Part shown: piece by piece, positions 52,601 through 60,674 of the stretch
How positions within the stretch are numbered: position 1 is the stretch's first letter
Layout of the letters: each line of letters begins with the position of its first letter
Assembly: GCF_000010185.1 (NCBI RefSeq)
Contig: NC_010371.1
Coordinates: forward strand, 62,001 to 126,000
Source: Finegoldia magna ATCC 29328
GTDB lineage: Bacteria > Bacillota > Clostridia > Tissierellales > Peptoniphilaceae
Direction: 5' to 3'
Length of the DNA stretch: 64,000 bases
Program-made: the position numbers and the translations under genes
The notes under the pieces: model-generated
Seen by the model: the letters and a program-made list of their open reading frames with translations, nothing else
What the model was told of the DNA's origin: nothing
Databases searched by the model: none

Positions 52601-55600
52601 TTCTTACCATTAGCATATAATCTTAAAGTGACTTCATCTACTCTTTTACCGTCTCTATTATTATCATCATCCCAATTCTTTTTAACTTTAATAGAGAATG
52701 GTTTTAGACCAACTTTAGTATAGCCGTAGTTAATTAACTTATCCTTACTTTCAACACCTTTTTTTGCATCGATTTGTGTCATTATTGAAACTACGCTATT
52801 GTACGCATGAGCACCACCTGATAAACCTTCTTCAGTTTCCCCAACTTTTCTTTGTTTATCAAAATAATCATTCTTGTTAGCTTCTTTAATCTCCGGTGCT
52901 TTCATCTTAACAAAAGCTGAAATAGATTCTTTTAAACCTAATACATAATCACTACCGTCTTCTTTTTTGCTAGCGTCTATTGCAATAGCTTTAATAGTAG
53001 ACTTATCTTTAGGCATTGTAGTAGTCCAAATACTACTATCTTTTAAATTATTATGCTTCCTATCATTTTCGTTTTGTAAATCTAAATCGTCTCGTGTTGA
53101 GTAATAAACTACAGGCCTTATTCCTTTCGCTTTCAACGAAGATAAATCTAAATCTACAAAAGTTCCTTTCCATTGAGTATCTTTATAATCATCACTAGAT
53201 TTATCGGGAACATACTTTTCTAAATTATCATAGAAAACTATATCTTTAGCTTTCGTAGTATCTGTGTTTTTGATTCTTAGTCTATAAGTATAAAGACCGT
53301 TTTCAAAAACATTCTTAGCTAATTCTTCAACTTGACCATCACCAAAAACACCTTCTTCGTTAACGTCAACATCTTTTCTGAGTGATGTTTTGGCAATTGT
53401 ATTAACAATTAAATCAGTATAATCATGTGAATACAAGAAAACAGGATTATTATGATCTTTATTTAAATTAGTCATAATATCGGCTACATTAGATACACCT
53501 GATTTACTTGTATGGTTATTTTCAGCTAATGGATTATCAGGTTCACCTTTATAACCTTTAATGTTACCAACATTTTCGCTTAAAGATTCAAAAGCAACTA
53601 CATTATCTACCTTTTTACCATAATCACCTAAAGACTCCCAAGTGTATTTTGCATCATAAGTTAAAACTTGTTTAGCGTTATAACCTTCATAACCTGTAAA
53701 GTTTTCTTTAGAACTATAATTGTACTTAGGTTCAACTTTAGTTTTAACTATCATTAAAGTTCTATCAGTATTCTTATAGTTTTCGATTAATTTAACATCA
53801 AGAATAGTTCCATTATTAATTTTTAAACTTCTTGTATTCGGAACAACACCTTTAGGTAACAAGTCGTACCAAATAGCCTCTTTCTGTTCAGGATATAAAC
53901 CAGACTTTATAACCTCATTCAAATCATTTTTAGATTGAATATTTGTTTGGTTAGTCATAGTGATAGAATACTTCAAATCAACAAATCTATCCCTAATGTT
54001 ATTTTCTTTACTACCGTCATAAACAAGCTTTTTATCTAAAATAGATCCATGAGCAAACGCTGAAATCATATCATAATGAGCTTCAGTGTTAATAAAACTC
54101 ATTTGCTTATATAATTTAACATCCATTCTAGCCCTATTCCATACATAATTTGTAGGGGTATCAGTAGATTCAAGTTGCTTATTTATATGGTTTTTAATGT
54201 TTTCTGAAGATTTTAATTTTATAAAAGGTTTCATTTCGAATATTACTGCTGGATTTAAAGTTTCATATTCTACTCTAAAATCTACTACATTTTTAGGAAA
54301 ATCTATTGTTTCACTATTTAAACCCTTACCATCTTTTTTAGTTATTATACATTTACCGGTTTTATAAGAAACTGTCGCATAATCTTCAAAAGTTTTTCCA
54401 TCATAAGATATTTTTAAATTCAAATCAGGGATTTTAGAATCATCCTTGTCTTGAATATATCCATAATATCCTTGTAATATCTCGCCATATTCAATAGCGT
54501 TTCTTTCGTTTTCAAAATATCCACGACCGTCTTGTTGATATTTTTGATAATCATAAACAACAGGCTTTTTGAAAGTTAATTTAGTGAATTCGAAATCATC
54601 TTTATCTAAAGATGTTTTATATCCGTCATATCTGACGTTTTCATCTGTTGTTATAACTTTATAAGGAACTTTCTTGTAATTATTAATATCATCACGATTT
54701 TTTCCTTGTTCGATAGTCCACTTATAACCAAAAGCACGAGGTCTAACCCAATACTCTAATTCTACATCTTCGCCTTTTTGAAGCTTATTTAAAGCATAGT
54801 TGTATTGATGATCTCCTCTTTTATCTACCCAGAAATGACCTTCAGGTGCTAAGAATTGTATCTTACGATATTCTTTGTAATCGCTTGCCGAAGATTTTGT
54901 TTGTTCCTTATCATCAACTGATGTCATCACAAAATCAACATTATTAGATAACTTATAATCAACACCATAGTCCATATTCTTATTAGGATATGCTACATAA
55001 ACTGTCGCATAAAAGTTATAACCGGTAGTAAATCCACTAAAATTATTAGGATCTGTCAAAGTATCGGTATTATTGCCTTTAACAATCTTTCCATCACTTT
55101 TCTTATATCCTAAAACTATCGGATTACCTTTAGCTGTCATTGAAGACTTATCCACAACCTTTAAACTAAATGGTTGAGAACCATTAGCTTTCGCATGAAT
55201 GTCATATGTCATATAAACATAATCTTTATCATTTGAAGGTTTTAATTCACTAGGATAATCTTTAGACCACATTTCACGAGGTCTATAATAAGCTCTTTTA
55301 CTAGCTTCACTAACCCACGCTCTTGTATCAACTACTGCATTTATTTTGTTAGATGATAAAGACAATTCTTGATTGTTTTTAGTTTGAACTTTGATATTCG
55401 CACTAAAATCATCAGTCTTATAGCCTGTAACCTTGTCCTTAATAGTATGAGGTCTTAGGTCTTCAAAGCTCATTTCCATATAGCCTTGAGTTGCTGCTGA
55501 TAATTTCTTAGTGTTTATAAAAACATAAGAATCTTCCCTTTCAACATAAGCAAAATCTCCTGATTTATCAGGTGCTTCTAATACAGCAAGCTTCGTAATT

Positions 55601-56130
55601 CCTGTTAGATTACCGTCTCTGTCTCTAAAAATTTTCTTAGGAACAGAAATTTGAATAGATCCTGCTGGATAATCATATCCCCCAGATAACGCATAGTTAA
55701 TTCTCAATTGAACTTTTTGTAAACCATCATCGTGCCATTTAACATTTAATTGAGAATCGTTGTTATCTTTTACAGCATCTTCTGTAACCCAATCAACTGA
55801 AAGTGATTCGATTTTAGAACCATCAGCCTCAACTGCACCTACAGGCTTAAAATCAAATTCTTCAGAAACTTCCGGAACTACTTCGTCTTCACCAGAAAAA
55901 CTAGACTTAAGTTTTGTTTCATCTAATTTCACAGGTTCGACTAACTTAGGCGGTGCCTTGTTTGAATCTTTAGAAATTTTTTCATTTCCTTGTATAACAT
56001 TTGTGCTATTTTTTATTACACCTTTTTCTTCCTCGTGATATGCAAGAGATGTAATCGCCGGCATCGAGAACTGAAAAAGCATCATAAACGCTAAAAGAAA
56101 CGAAAAAATTCTCGTAATTCTTCTGTTCAA
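46603..56130 (-). CDS. giant pilus tip adhesin, LVVTG anchored (3175 aa)
   Basis: TTG start at 56130 behind AAAGGAG. Signal peptide about 1-31. Residues 60-1130: large beta-rich adhesin region. About 1150-1380: CnaB domains (KIDFKGTKKWFDDNDKVRPK). About 1450-1720: FctA-like isopeptide domains (TYEYVIKERVNDSKGMTFDT). About 1905-2087 and 2215-2390: two arrays of six BspA-type DUF285 repeats (GDKFDTSNVTNMDGMFYNSQ). About 2440-2525: InlB B-repeat-like (YTVKFNSNGANGLVEDM). Further FctA/CnaB domains follow to LVVTG and a membrane anchor. First gene of the pilus operon, under promoter motif h. Size and order suggest the tip subunit; ligand unknown. Confidence 0.88.
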   Translation of the reverse strand: MNRRITRIFSFLLAFMMLFQFSMPAITSLAYHEEEKGVIKNSTNVIQGNEKISKDSNKAPPKLVEPVKLDETKLKSSFSGEDEVVPEVSEEFDFKPVGAVEADGSKIESLSVDWVTEDAVKDNNDSQLNVKWHDDGLQKVQLRINYALSGGYDYPAGSIQISVPKKIFRDRDGNLTGITKLAVLEAPDKSGDFAYVEREDSYVFINTKKLSAATQGYMEMSFEDLRPHTIKDKVTGYKTDDFSANIKVQTKNNQELSLSSNKINAVVDTRAWVSEASKRAYYRPREMWSKDYPSELKPSNDKDYVYMTYDIHAKANGSQPFSLKVVDKSSMTAKGNPIVLGYKKSDGKIVKGNNTDTLTDPNNFSGFTTGYNFYATVYVAYPNKNMDYGVDYKLSNNVDFVMTSVDDKEQTKSSASDYKEYRKIQFLAPEGHFWVDKRGDHQYNYALNKLQKGEDVELEYWVRPRAFGYKWTIEQGKNRDDINNYKKVPYKVITTDENVRYDGYKTSLDKDDFEFTKLTFKKPVVYDYQKYQQDGRGYFENERNAIEYGEILQGYYGYIQDKDDSKIPDLNLKISYDGKTFEDYATVSYKTGKCIITKKDGKGLNSETIDFPKNVVDFRVEYETLNPAVIFEMKPFIKLKSSENIKNHINKQLESTDTPTNYVWNRARMDVKLYKQMSFINTEAHYDMISAFAHGSILDKKLVYDGSKENNIRDRFVDLKYSITMTNQTNIQSKNDLNEVIKSGLYPEQKEAIWYDLLPKGVVPNTRSLKINNGTILDVKLIENYKNTDRTLMIVKTKVEPKYNYSSKENFTGYEGYNAKQVLTYDAKYTWESLGDYGKKVDNVVAFESLSENVGNIKGYKGEPDNPLAENNHTSKSGVSNVADIMTNLNKDHNNPVFLYSHDYTDLIVNTIAKTSLRKDVDVNEEGVFGDGQVEELAKNVFENGLYTYRLRIKNTDTTKAKDIVFYDNLEKYVPDKSSDDYKDTQWKGTFVDLDLSSLKAKGIRPVVYYSTRDDLDLQNENDRKHNNLKDSSIWTTTMPKDKSTIKAIAIDASKKEDGSDYVLGLKESISAFVKMKAPEIKEANKNDYFDKQRKVGETEEGLSGGAHAYNSVVSIMTQIDAKKGVESKDKLINYGYTKVGLKPFSIKVKKNWDDDNNRDGKRVDEVTLRLYANGKKTDNIVKLNKDNKWSGEFAVTYLDENSKPIQYSISEDEVEGYNLRINKIDETKVGINYDVSNVHVPEKIDFKGTKKWFDDNDKVRPKEIKLNLYANDKLVKTQNIRGTGNNWEYEFKDLFKYENGKLIDYKVKEEVTDKAYYQVVKDNVIENHYYPYGDVELEKKVLNGTNATKGKEYEFTVYFKGKDGKADGSSYKYEIINNSILPNGKGELKNGYTFKLKENQKIVIKDVSIYSKVEFKEKEKAGFKLVNDLRAEPKANDKVSLVAQNDYKTTGKINIKAKKVLENKDLNAYDFIFDLYKDGKIIKSASNLKDGLVYFSSLYFDNKDVGKTYEYVIKERVNDSKGMTFDTHEEKVKVSIKDNGDGTLTITPDYGENTPQFKNIYKATGDLSIKAYKKVKGSVDKTYPTFNFVLKNKATGLKVAEGVNNDKGEINFSKIKFAEKDIGKTFEFIAEEIKGNDKNIIYDNSQIQYTVKVVDNGDGKLSFDVITKDLKTDDINNKENEPVFVNKYLPGKLKVEKRIQNGDPNKEFKFKIKFTGDEKDIPTGKFNLTRDKLKEPLQAVFEVSEGKAPDPITLSLEEGTHSFILPKADKWYYDWQNNGKTYKADTLFSYTVDSNGNIAFDNKDLVVKDNKIIFKAFTDKILVKIVDNNGSKDMLMYSAEGNVGKSHDLNNIYWAEDSTNIYDKTFKAGTLVNIANGDICNVDKFTSQGHLMFSGLLIKNNISFFNSSQAKEINLQGFDTSKATDMNSMFYNAHSTTINLGDNFDTSNVTNMRSMFASSQATTINLGDKFDTSKVTNMEDMFRGSQATTINFGDKFDTSNVTNMNGMFHNSQVTTINLGDKFDTSNVTDMHYMFYDSKAITINLGNKFDISKVTNMGYMFYKLKATKVYIGDNVSQSSIDKMINKGWLNRSRIIRGTYQALNKVNTMFAKNDLANDFGKILKSSRTALVSLIKPTTSYAAAPRIVHSGTMGTTTWEIFDNRELVLRPTSGSVGEFTVNDYSGNYAPWHNYEGTFDKIRVEGTVRPIGSLYKVWIGFFEKSQAKEINLQGFDTSNVTNMEHMFYNSQATTINLGDKFDTSNVTNMDGMFYNSQATTINFGDKFDTSNVTNMDNMFRYSQATTINLGDKFDTSNVTNMSHMFTDSEAEIINLGDMFNTKNVENMQNMFYRSQAMTINLGDKFDTSNVTIMSGMFYEAKATKIYIPSNFKFKDDTKLADMAYNSLKYLYSWSREDKTYIKISSWDFADKFNSNPSAMAGWWVRDKKPTSYTVKFNSNGANGLVEDMKVKYGDSFKIPDASNLYLFNKEFVEWNTSPDGTGTSYKAGGSYSNLANIGETVTLYAIFKDKDNSVEIKNGEGEFTLRANESVTFDNLPSGLEYEIYEETDEGWQLVEAKNDKGVIKPNEEIVSTFTNKYDPKSTNAYIKGRKLLDGQGASGYKFNLIKDNQVVDTQTSTEGGFISFKKLDFNTKGEFNYTIKEVKGGDNNIIYDGHEEKVKVVVSEDKKGNLKADITYDSDGVIFNNKTKPSKLVLKKLVEGTDNKTKNFKFSVNIDGNVQEITLKNNEVKEFTNLKADSRYEIKELNIPDGYKLKSIDKASGIVGVNEVVNVIATNEYNAKGSFNIKATKLLENKDLKQGQFKFVLLDENNKTVAESNNDSNGNIDFGLVDIEKAGNFTYKIKEINDSQKDIVYDTHEEIVKVNAVDENNGNLKVNVAYDADGAVFKNNYKPEIPKEENFGNLKISKNVLNLTDSIKNKEYSFKISLTKDNKPLAGEYNAQSSNGLTQVVKNGATLTIKNNEILTIEKLPENVDVKIEEILPKGFELNSNSVVQTKIIKDKTSELKLVNEYKPIGSFNFKGTKKLLGKDISKYKFTFTVVKDGELIQKAYNNEDGEILFKDITLGFEDIGKTYEYEIFESNDRQKDIKYDDKIYKVKVEIKDDGEGNITGVVNTDDIIFTNAHQQLVVTGLNSSMIVMVSLLGLIAIAYVIKKRKSVEE
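48960..50410 (-). repeat. two blocks of 78-bp DUF285 coding repeats
   Basis: Six units each at about 49900-50410 and 48960-49480, highly similar at DNA level (AACATTxxxxATGTTTGTTAC-type phrases on the plus strand). The two blocks are separated by a domain containing GTMGTTTWEIFDNRELVLRP. Recombination between units or blocks could vary the length. Confidence 0.8.
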
Positions 56131-56490
56131 ATTATTTCTCCTTTCCGTATATTTTTTTGTGAGATTAATGTCTGTTTGTATTGATTAAGAAGTATCTAGA
56201 ATATTCAGATTATATATAACCATAATATACTCTCCTTTCGATATGTATTTGCATTATTAACTTTTAGTTTTACGCAGTTTCTTGTTTCATCATTGTTATA
56301 CCCACACAAACCTACATCTGTTAGAAATCTAAAAATACCGCAAACCATATGACAGAAAAACTATCACTAATGATATATTTTTAGCGTTCTTCTCAAAAAA
56401 ATTCTAAATCATGCAAAATCGTGGGTATAACAATAACGAAATAATAAGGAAAGGAGATTTGGGATTAATTTACCCATATCAATTGAATTT
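56131..56490. promoter_or_regulatory. divergent promoter region of pilus operon and nuclease gene
   Basis: Two inverted copies of the shared motif: h on the minus strand (56293-56305, GTGGGTATAACAA) facing the tip adhesin, and i on the plus strand (56421-56433, GTGGGTATAACAA) facing the nuclease. A long AT-rich leader of about 165 bases precedes the tip start. No gene inside. Confidence 0.65.
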
Positions 56491-58287
56491 ATGAAGAAAA
56501 ATAAGAGAAATGAAAGAATGTTGAAGTTATTAGCTTGCTGTTTAATTGCAGGAAGCGTATTTCCTATCAACGTATTAGCTGATAACGAAAACCCTATAAA
56601 GCTTGAACAAAAAGCTGAAATTAAAGAACAAAGTGACAAAGATATTAAACTAAAAGCTGTTAATCTAGTCAAAGTAAAAGTATTACGAGTTGTTGATGGC
56701 GATACATTTAAGTGTATAATTGACGGGAAAGAACAAACCGTAAGGCTAATTGGCGTTGATACACCTGAATCAGTTAATCCAAATAAGGAAAAAAATACCG
56801 TTGAAGGAAAAATCGCCTCTGAATATACGAAAAGATACTTAGAAAATCGTGATGTTGAATTAGAATACGATATCCAAAAAACAGATAAGTACGGAAGAGT
56901 TCTAGCGTATGTATGGAATGGAGACACGTTATTTAACTTTAAATTAATACGAGACGGTATTGCAAAACCAATGACTATCGCACCAAACGTTAAATATTCA
57001 GAAATAATTAAAAACATGGAAAAAACAGCTGTAGAAAACAACAAAGGATTCTTTAACAAAGATTATAAAGAAAAAGACATACTAGACAAAATCACAGTTG
57101 AAAGAACAAAGGAAGAATTATTAGAAAAAGATTCTAAAAAATCTGAACAAACATTAGAATATGATTTTAGTACAACTAAATATAATTCTGACAATAGCGT
57201 TGAATTTAAAGTCTACAATAAAAATAATAATAAGTTTTTAAAAGATTTTGTATTCACAATTAAAGAAAAAGATAATGAAAACATATTAAAAGAAGAAAAA
57301 AGCGATGAAAATGGTAATATTAAATTTACTAATCTTGATCCTAAAAAAGAATATGAAATTTCTTTAAAATCTGTTACAGATGGATATAAAAATCAAGAAA
57401 ACAAAATATCAGTTAAATTTCCAAAAATATCAGACAAACAAGAAGATACAAACAAAGGATTTGAAGCAACATTAAATGTAGTTATAAAAGACAGCGATGG
57501 TAAGTTGATCGGACACATGACAAAATCATCTCCTGATGGTTCTGATATAGTTATTGATTGTAACGAGCCTATCACTTTAGAAAACGGTAAATATACTATC
57601 GTTAAATCTACTACCCCTACTGGCGTAACATTAGATAAAGAAAAAAATAAGATCAATGTTTCCTTTGAAAAGGATAATAACATTATTGAAATCTTCTTAA
57701 CAGTTAAAGAAGTTAAAAATGACAATGTAAAAGAAGATGACAAAACATCAAACAAAGAAAATACTAGAGCAAAACCTAGAGTTACTATTGAAGATACTAA
57801 AAAAGGATCACAAAAACACGAAAAAGAAACTCCTGGTATATATGTAAAAAACGAGTATAAAAATAAACCAATTATTGTAAACCAAGGTCAAAAAATAAAA
57901 TGGGATTCTATATTCGGTTGCAATGATAACTACTCTATTATTGGTGGAAAGTTCTATAATATCGATGCCAATAAAATCGGAAAATATAAAAACATATCTG
58001 GTGAAGTATATTGGAAAAACAATACTACAAATGTAAGCGGAAAAACACCAATAAATGATTTTACTGTTGAAGTTGTAGCACATGATGGAGCAACCCCTGA
58101 TGTTGCCAAAGGTAAAAACAAAGATGCTGATAATTCTAAAAAGGGAAATTCCCCTCAAACAGGCGAAAAATCAAATAAAAATCTACTAATTTCTATGTTT
58201 AGTATATCTCTTGCGAGTCTTCTAGGCTATCTATATGTTGAACGTGAAAAGATTAAAAAACTATTAAAAGGTATAAAAGTTAAGTAG
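56491..58287 (+). CDS. cell-wall-anchored thermonuclease (SNase family)
   Basis: Signal peptide about 1-31 (ending VLA). Staphylococcal-nuclease domain about 58-190: KVLRVVDGDTFKC (Asp), VRLIGVDTPES (Arg), and DKYGRVLAYVW (Arg) supply the calcium-dependent active site. Two CnaB-like beta domains follow (about 215-310 and 325-405). The C-terminus has NSPQTGEKSNKN, a sorting signal of the form SPQTG, a hydrophobic segment and basic tail, so the nuclease is probably linked to the wall. It may degrade extracellular DNA such as neutrophil traps. Driven by motif i. Confidence 0.9.
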   Translation: MKKNKRNERMLKLLACCLIAGSVFPINVLADNENPIKLEQKAEIKEQSDKDIKLKAVNLVKVKVLRVVDGDTFKCIIDGKEQTVRLIGVDTPESVNPNKEKNTVEGKIASEYTKRYLENRDVELEYDIQKTDKYGRVLAYVWNGDTLFNFKLIRDGIAKPMTIAPNVKYSEIIKNMEKTAVENNKGFFNKDYKEKDILDKITVERTKEELLEKDSKKSEQTLEYDFSTTKYNSDNSVEFKVYNKNNNKFLKDFVFTIKEKDNENILKEEKSDENGNIKFTNLDPKKEYEISLKSVTDGYKNQENKISVKFPKISDKQEDTNKGFEATLNVVIKDSDGKLIGHMTKSSPDGSDIVIDCNEPITLENGKYTIVKSTTPTGVTLDKEKNKINVSFEKDNNIIEIFLTVKEVKNDNVKEDDKTSNKENTRAKPRVTIEDTKKGSQKHEKETPGIYVKNEYKNKPIIVNQGQKIKWDSIFGCNDNYSIIGGKFYNIDANKIGKYKNISGEVYWKNNTTNVSGKTPINDFTVEVVAHDGATPDVAKGKNKDADNSKKGNSPQTGEKSNKNLLISMFSISLASLLGYLYVEREKIKKLLKGIKVK

Positions 58288-58305
58288 TCATATAACCACC
58301 ACAAA

Positions 58306-58339
58306 AATAATCGTGCGTTAATCGTGCGATTATTTTTTT
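58306..58339 (+). terminator. terminator of the nuclease gene
   Basis: AATAATCG pairs with CGATTATT, followed by TTTTTA. Confidence 0.7.
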
Positions 58340-58419
58340 ATACATATTCTCTCTTGCGATGATTTACCTTTTTTCTTATCTATCTTTCGAAAATAATCGT
58401 GAGTAATTCATTATACCTG

Positions 58420-58449
58420 TTGACAAGTTGACACGTTAGCGTGTATTAT
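58420..58449 (+). promoter_or_regulatory. promoter with internal palindromic operator
   Basis: TTGACA (58420-58425), 18-base spacer, TATTAT (58444-58449). The palindrome ACACGttagCGTGT (58431-58444) fills the spacer, the classic place for a repressor. Confidence 0.75.
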
Positions 58450-58469
58450 ATAACTATAAGGAGGATCTT

Positions 58470-58940
58470 ATGTATTTAAATAATGAATTAAATAAATTAA
58501 AAGAAAGTTTAGACAAAGAAAACAAAAGGGCAAACGGGAAATCTACTATTAGTTTTACCATTGAAAATAACCTTAAAGATGAATTCAAAGATATATGTGA
58601 AAGAAATAATAGCGATATGAAAAACGAAATAATATCATTCATAAAGACAACCGTAGAAAAGGAGAAACAAAAAATGATCGATAACAATAATAAATTAAAA
58701 AATATTGCAGAAGAAATTACTGAAAAATTTAAAAAATTAGATAAGGACAGCCAACAATATATTATTAACAGAATAAGTATTTGTAGGCCAACAGAAAAAG
58801 GTGATAACGACTTTTTGGAAATCATAAAAGATGTGTTTAATGCTAATAATATAGATATTTCGGAAAAAATCAATTCTGTAGAAGACAAAGCAATGTTTGT
58901 GACGTTCTTAAAAATGTTTATGTATAATGCTAGTCTATAA
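58470..58940 (+). CDS. hypothetical protein, possible self-repressing DNA-binding protein (156 aa)
   Basis: ATG behind AAGGAGG. The N-terminal part (about 22-60: STISFTIENNLKDEFKDICE, RNNSDMKNEIISFIK) has the strand-helix-helix spacing of ribbon-helix-helix proteins. The C-terminal part (about 75-150) is paralogous to the protein at 59039 (EITEKFKKLDKDSQQYIINR; NNIDISEKINSVEDKAMFV). With the operator in its promoter, autorepression is plausible. No named family. Confidence 0.6.
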   Translation: MYLNNELNKLKESLDKENKRANGKSTISFTIENNLKDEFKDICERNNSDMKNEIISFIKTTVEKEKQKMIDNNNKLKNIAEEITEKFKKLDKDSQQYIINRISICRPTEKGDNDFLEIIKDVFNANNIDISEKINSVEDKAMFVTFLKMFMYNASL

Positions 58941-59038
58941 CTCTTGAGCTTATCTCCCCATCGTTAATCGACAATATCTCTAATAACGGATATAATATAA
59001 TTGTATAGCAAATATTATATAATGTTAAGGAGAAGGTT

Positions 59039-59323
59039 ATGGAAAAAAAGCCAATTAGATTTACGGAACTAAGCAAAGAAATTAACAATGAGTTTTCAAA
59101 ATTAGATAAACAATCACAAGAAAAAATTATCGAAGAATTATCTAAGACTTTGTTAAACGATGCAGATTATGAAACTTTTTTCAAACAATTGATTAATAAT
59201 TTTCAAAAACATGATATCGACTTTTCTGAACAAATCCAAAACGTTGATCAAAAAGATAGACATGCTTTTTATGTTGCTATTGCATTGCAACTACAAACCA
59301 CATTCAAAAGACAAAACAAGTAA
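59039..59323 (+). CDS. hypothetical protein, paralogue of the preceding C-terminal domain (94 aa)
   Basis: ATG behind AAGGAG. EINNEFSKLDKQSQEKIIEE and HDIDFSEQIQNVDQKDRHAF align with the C-terminal half of the 58470 protein, but the ribbon-helix-helix-like N-terminus is absent. It has its own AT-rich promoter and a strong terminator. Perhaps a dimerisation or modulating partner of its neighbour; function unknown. Confidence 0.6.
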   Translation: MEKKPIRFTELSKEINNEFSKLDKQSQEKIIEELSKTLLNDADYETFFKQLINNFQKHDIDFSEQIQNVDQKDRHAFYVAIALQLQTTFKRQNK

Positions 59324-59327
59324 AAAA

Positions 59328-59363
59328 ACAACCTCGTATAATTGATTATACGAGGTTGTTTTA
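59328..59363 (+). terminator. strong terminator
   Basis: ACAACCTCGTATAAT pairs with ATTATACGAGGTTGT, followed by TTTT. Confidence 0.85.
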
Positions 59364-59433
59364 ATGTTAGCTATATAATTATATGGCTATTTGGTAAAAC
59401 GCTTATATAAAGTCTGTTATTAAGTTGTATGGA

Positions 59434-59459
59434 GAAAAACCCTATTTTAAGGGGTTTTC
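59434..59459 (-). terminator. terminator of the signal peptidase operon
   Basis: Minus strand AAAACCCC-ttaaaata-GGGTTTTT, directly after the stop at 59467. Confidence 0.7.
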
Positions 59460-59466
59460 TATCAAG

Positions 59467-60168
59467 TTATCTTAACAAATTAGTATTTTGATCTATATCT
59501 ATTAATAACGACACTCTATCTTTGCCTTCTTTAATTTCTTCTCTTAATTTATTTACAGAATTTTCGTCAAACCCTATGTTTCGATATCTTTTTAGAAAAT
59601 TTATATAACCCATTCCATCATCTTTGTCTAATTCTTCTATTGTTTCGAGCAGCATTAGATTTCTATAATATGGAAGTATTATGTTGTATTGAATGACCTT
59701 TGTGCCAAAAAGCGTAGATAACCCTAGAAAAAACATCACGCTCATAACAACAAGTAATATAATAAGTTTCACATTTTGTGCCAAACTAATCTTTATATTT
59801 AAAATTTGTGTAATTCTTATGAAAAGGGCTATAGTGATAATAAATGAAGTCAATTTTGCAAGCTTTCCACCTTGGTTTGTCACCAACTTTTCAAGCTTTT
59901 CATCAACCTTATAACCACTTTTTCGTATAAGTTTAATGAACATTTTGTCTTCATTTGTTATAGTAATCTGTTTCCCTTTGTATGTTACGGTTTTTTCTTT
60001 TTTGTTAATAAACATCATAACAAGCATTAATACTGATATCAGAACAAAAAATATTAAGAAAAGTGTCGGACTAGCCTCATCTAAAACCTTTAATTCACCA
60101 AAAACAACTCTCAAAACAAATCCAACAAATAATAAATCTGTTAGTGCTAATAATCTGTAATATATCAT
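59467..60168 (-). CDS. multi-pass membrane protein (233 aa)
   Basis: Hydrophobic segments near residues 5-22, 33-54, 103-123 and 133-156, followed by a charged cytoplasmic-like tail of about 75 residues. It starts three bases after the signal peptidase stop, so the two are cotranscribed. No family recognised. Confidence 0.65.
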   Translation of the reverse strand: MIYYRLLALTDLLFVGFVLRVVFGELKVLDEASPTLFLIFFVLISVLMLVMMFINKKEKTVTYKGKQITITNEDKMFIKLIRKSGYKVDEKLEKLVTNQGGKLAKLTSFIITIALFIRITQILNIKISLAQNVKLIILLVVMSVMFFLGLSTLFGTKVIQYNIILPYYRNLMLLETIEELDKDDGMGYINFLKRYRNIGFDENSVNKLREEIKEGKDRVSLLIDIDQNTNLLR

Positions 60169-60171
60169 TTT

Positions 60172-60669
60172 CTATCTTTCTAAAAAATTATTAATCAACA
60201 ATCCTTTGATATCCTCTTTTTTAACACAACCAAAATATCTAGAATCCATTGAGTTTCTTCTGTTATCTCCCATAACAAAATACTCATTTTCACCTATCTT
60301 CAAGTTAAGTTTGTTTTTGATATCATTGTCTACCATAGTTTCGCCAAATTCATTTTTTTCTACTCCATTCACCTTTAGCTTTCCGCCTTCTATAACGAGG
60401 GTGTCTCCAGGGCAAGCTATTATTCTTTTGATTAAATAGCCATAGCCTTGATTTGTATAATTGTCTTTTATAATAGCGATATCATCATGTTTAATTTGGT
60501 CTAACTGAATCTTTTTATAAAAGCACATTTCATTTTTAGTTATCGTTGGAAACATGCTTGATCCTCTAACAATCGTTATATCTATTAGAAAAATCTTAAA
60601 TAAAAATATCATAAGAACAATTACAAAAGTATATTTCAAAATCTTATCCAATCTTTTACTAACTTCCAT
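60172..60669 (-). CDS. lepB: signal peptidase I
   Basis: Membrane serine protease that removes signal peptides from exported proteins. One N-terminal transmembrane segment (about 12-30), catalytic Ser in RGSSMFPT (about 38), Lys in LIKRIIACPGD (about 81), and MGDNRRNSMDSRYFG (about 135), all signature boxes. The length of 165 aa is normal for Gram-positive enzymes. An accessory signal peptidase next to pilus and surface genes could process their precursors. Third gene of the operon from 61638. Confidence 0.93.
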   Translation of the reverse strand: MEVSKRLDKILKYTFVIVLMIFLFKIFLIDITIVRGSSMFPTITKNEMCFYKKIQLDQIKHDDIAIIKDNYTNQGYGYLIKRIIACPGDTLVIEGGKLKVNGVEKNEFGETMVDNDIKNKLNLKIGENEYFVMGDNRRNSMDSRYFGCVKKEDIKGLLINNFLER

Positions 60670-60674
60670 AAATG

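Noticed and set aside
56409-57059. Minus-strand 216-aa frame over the nuclease gene
   Set aside because: It overlaps the well-supported SNase coding region and promoter i and has no family signature.
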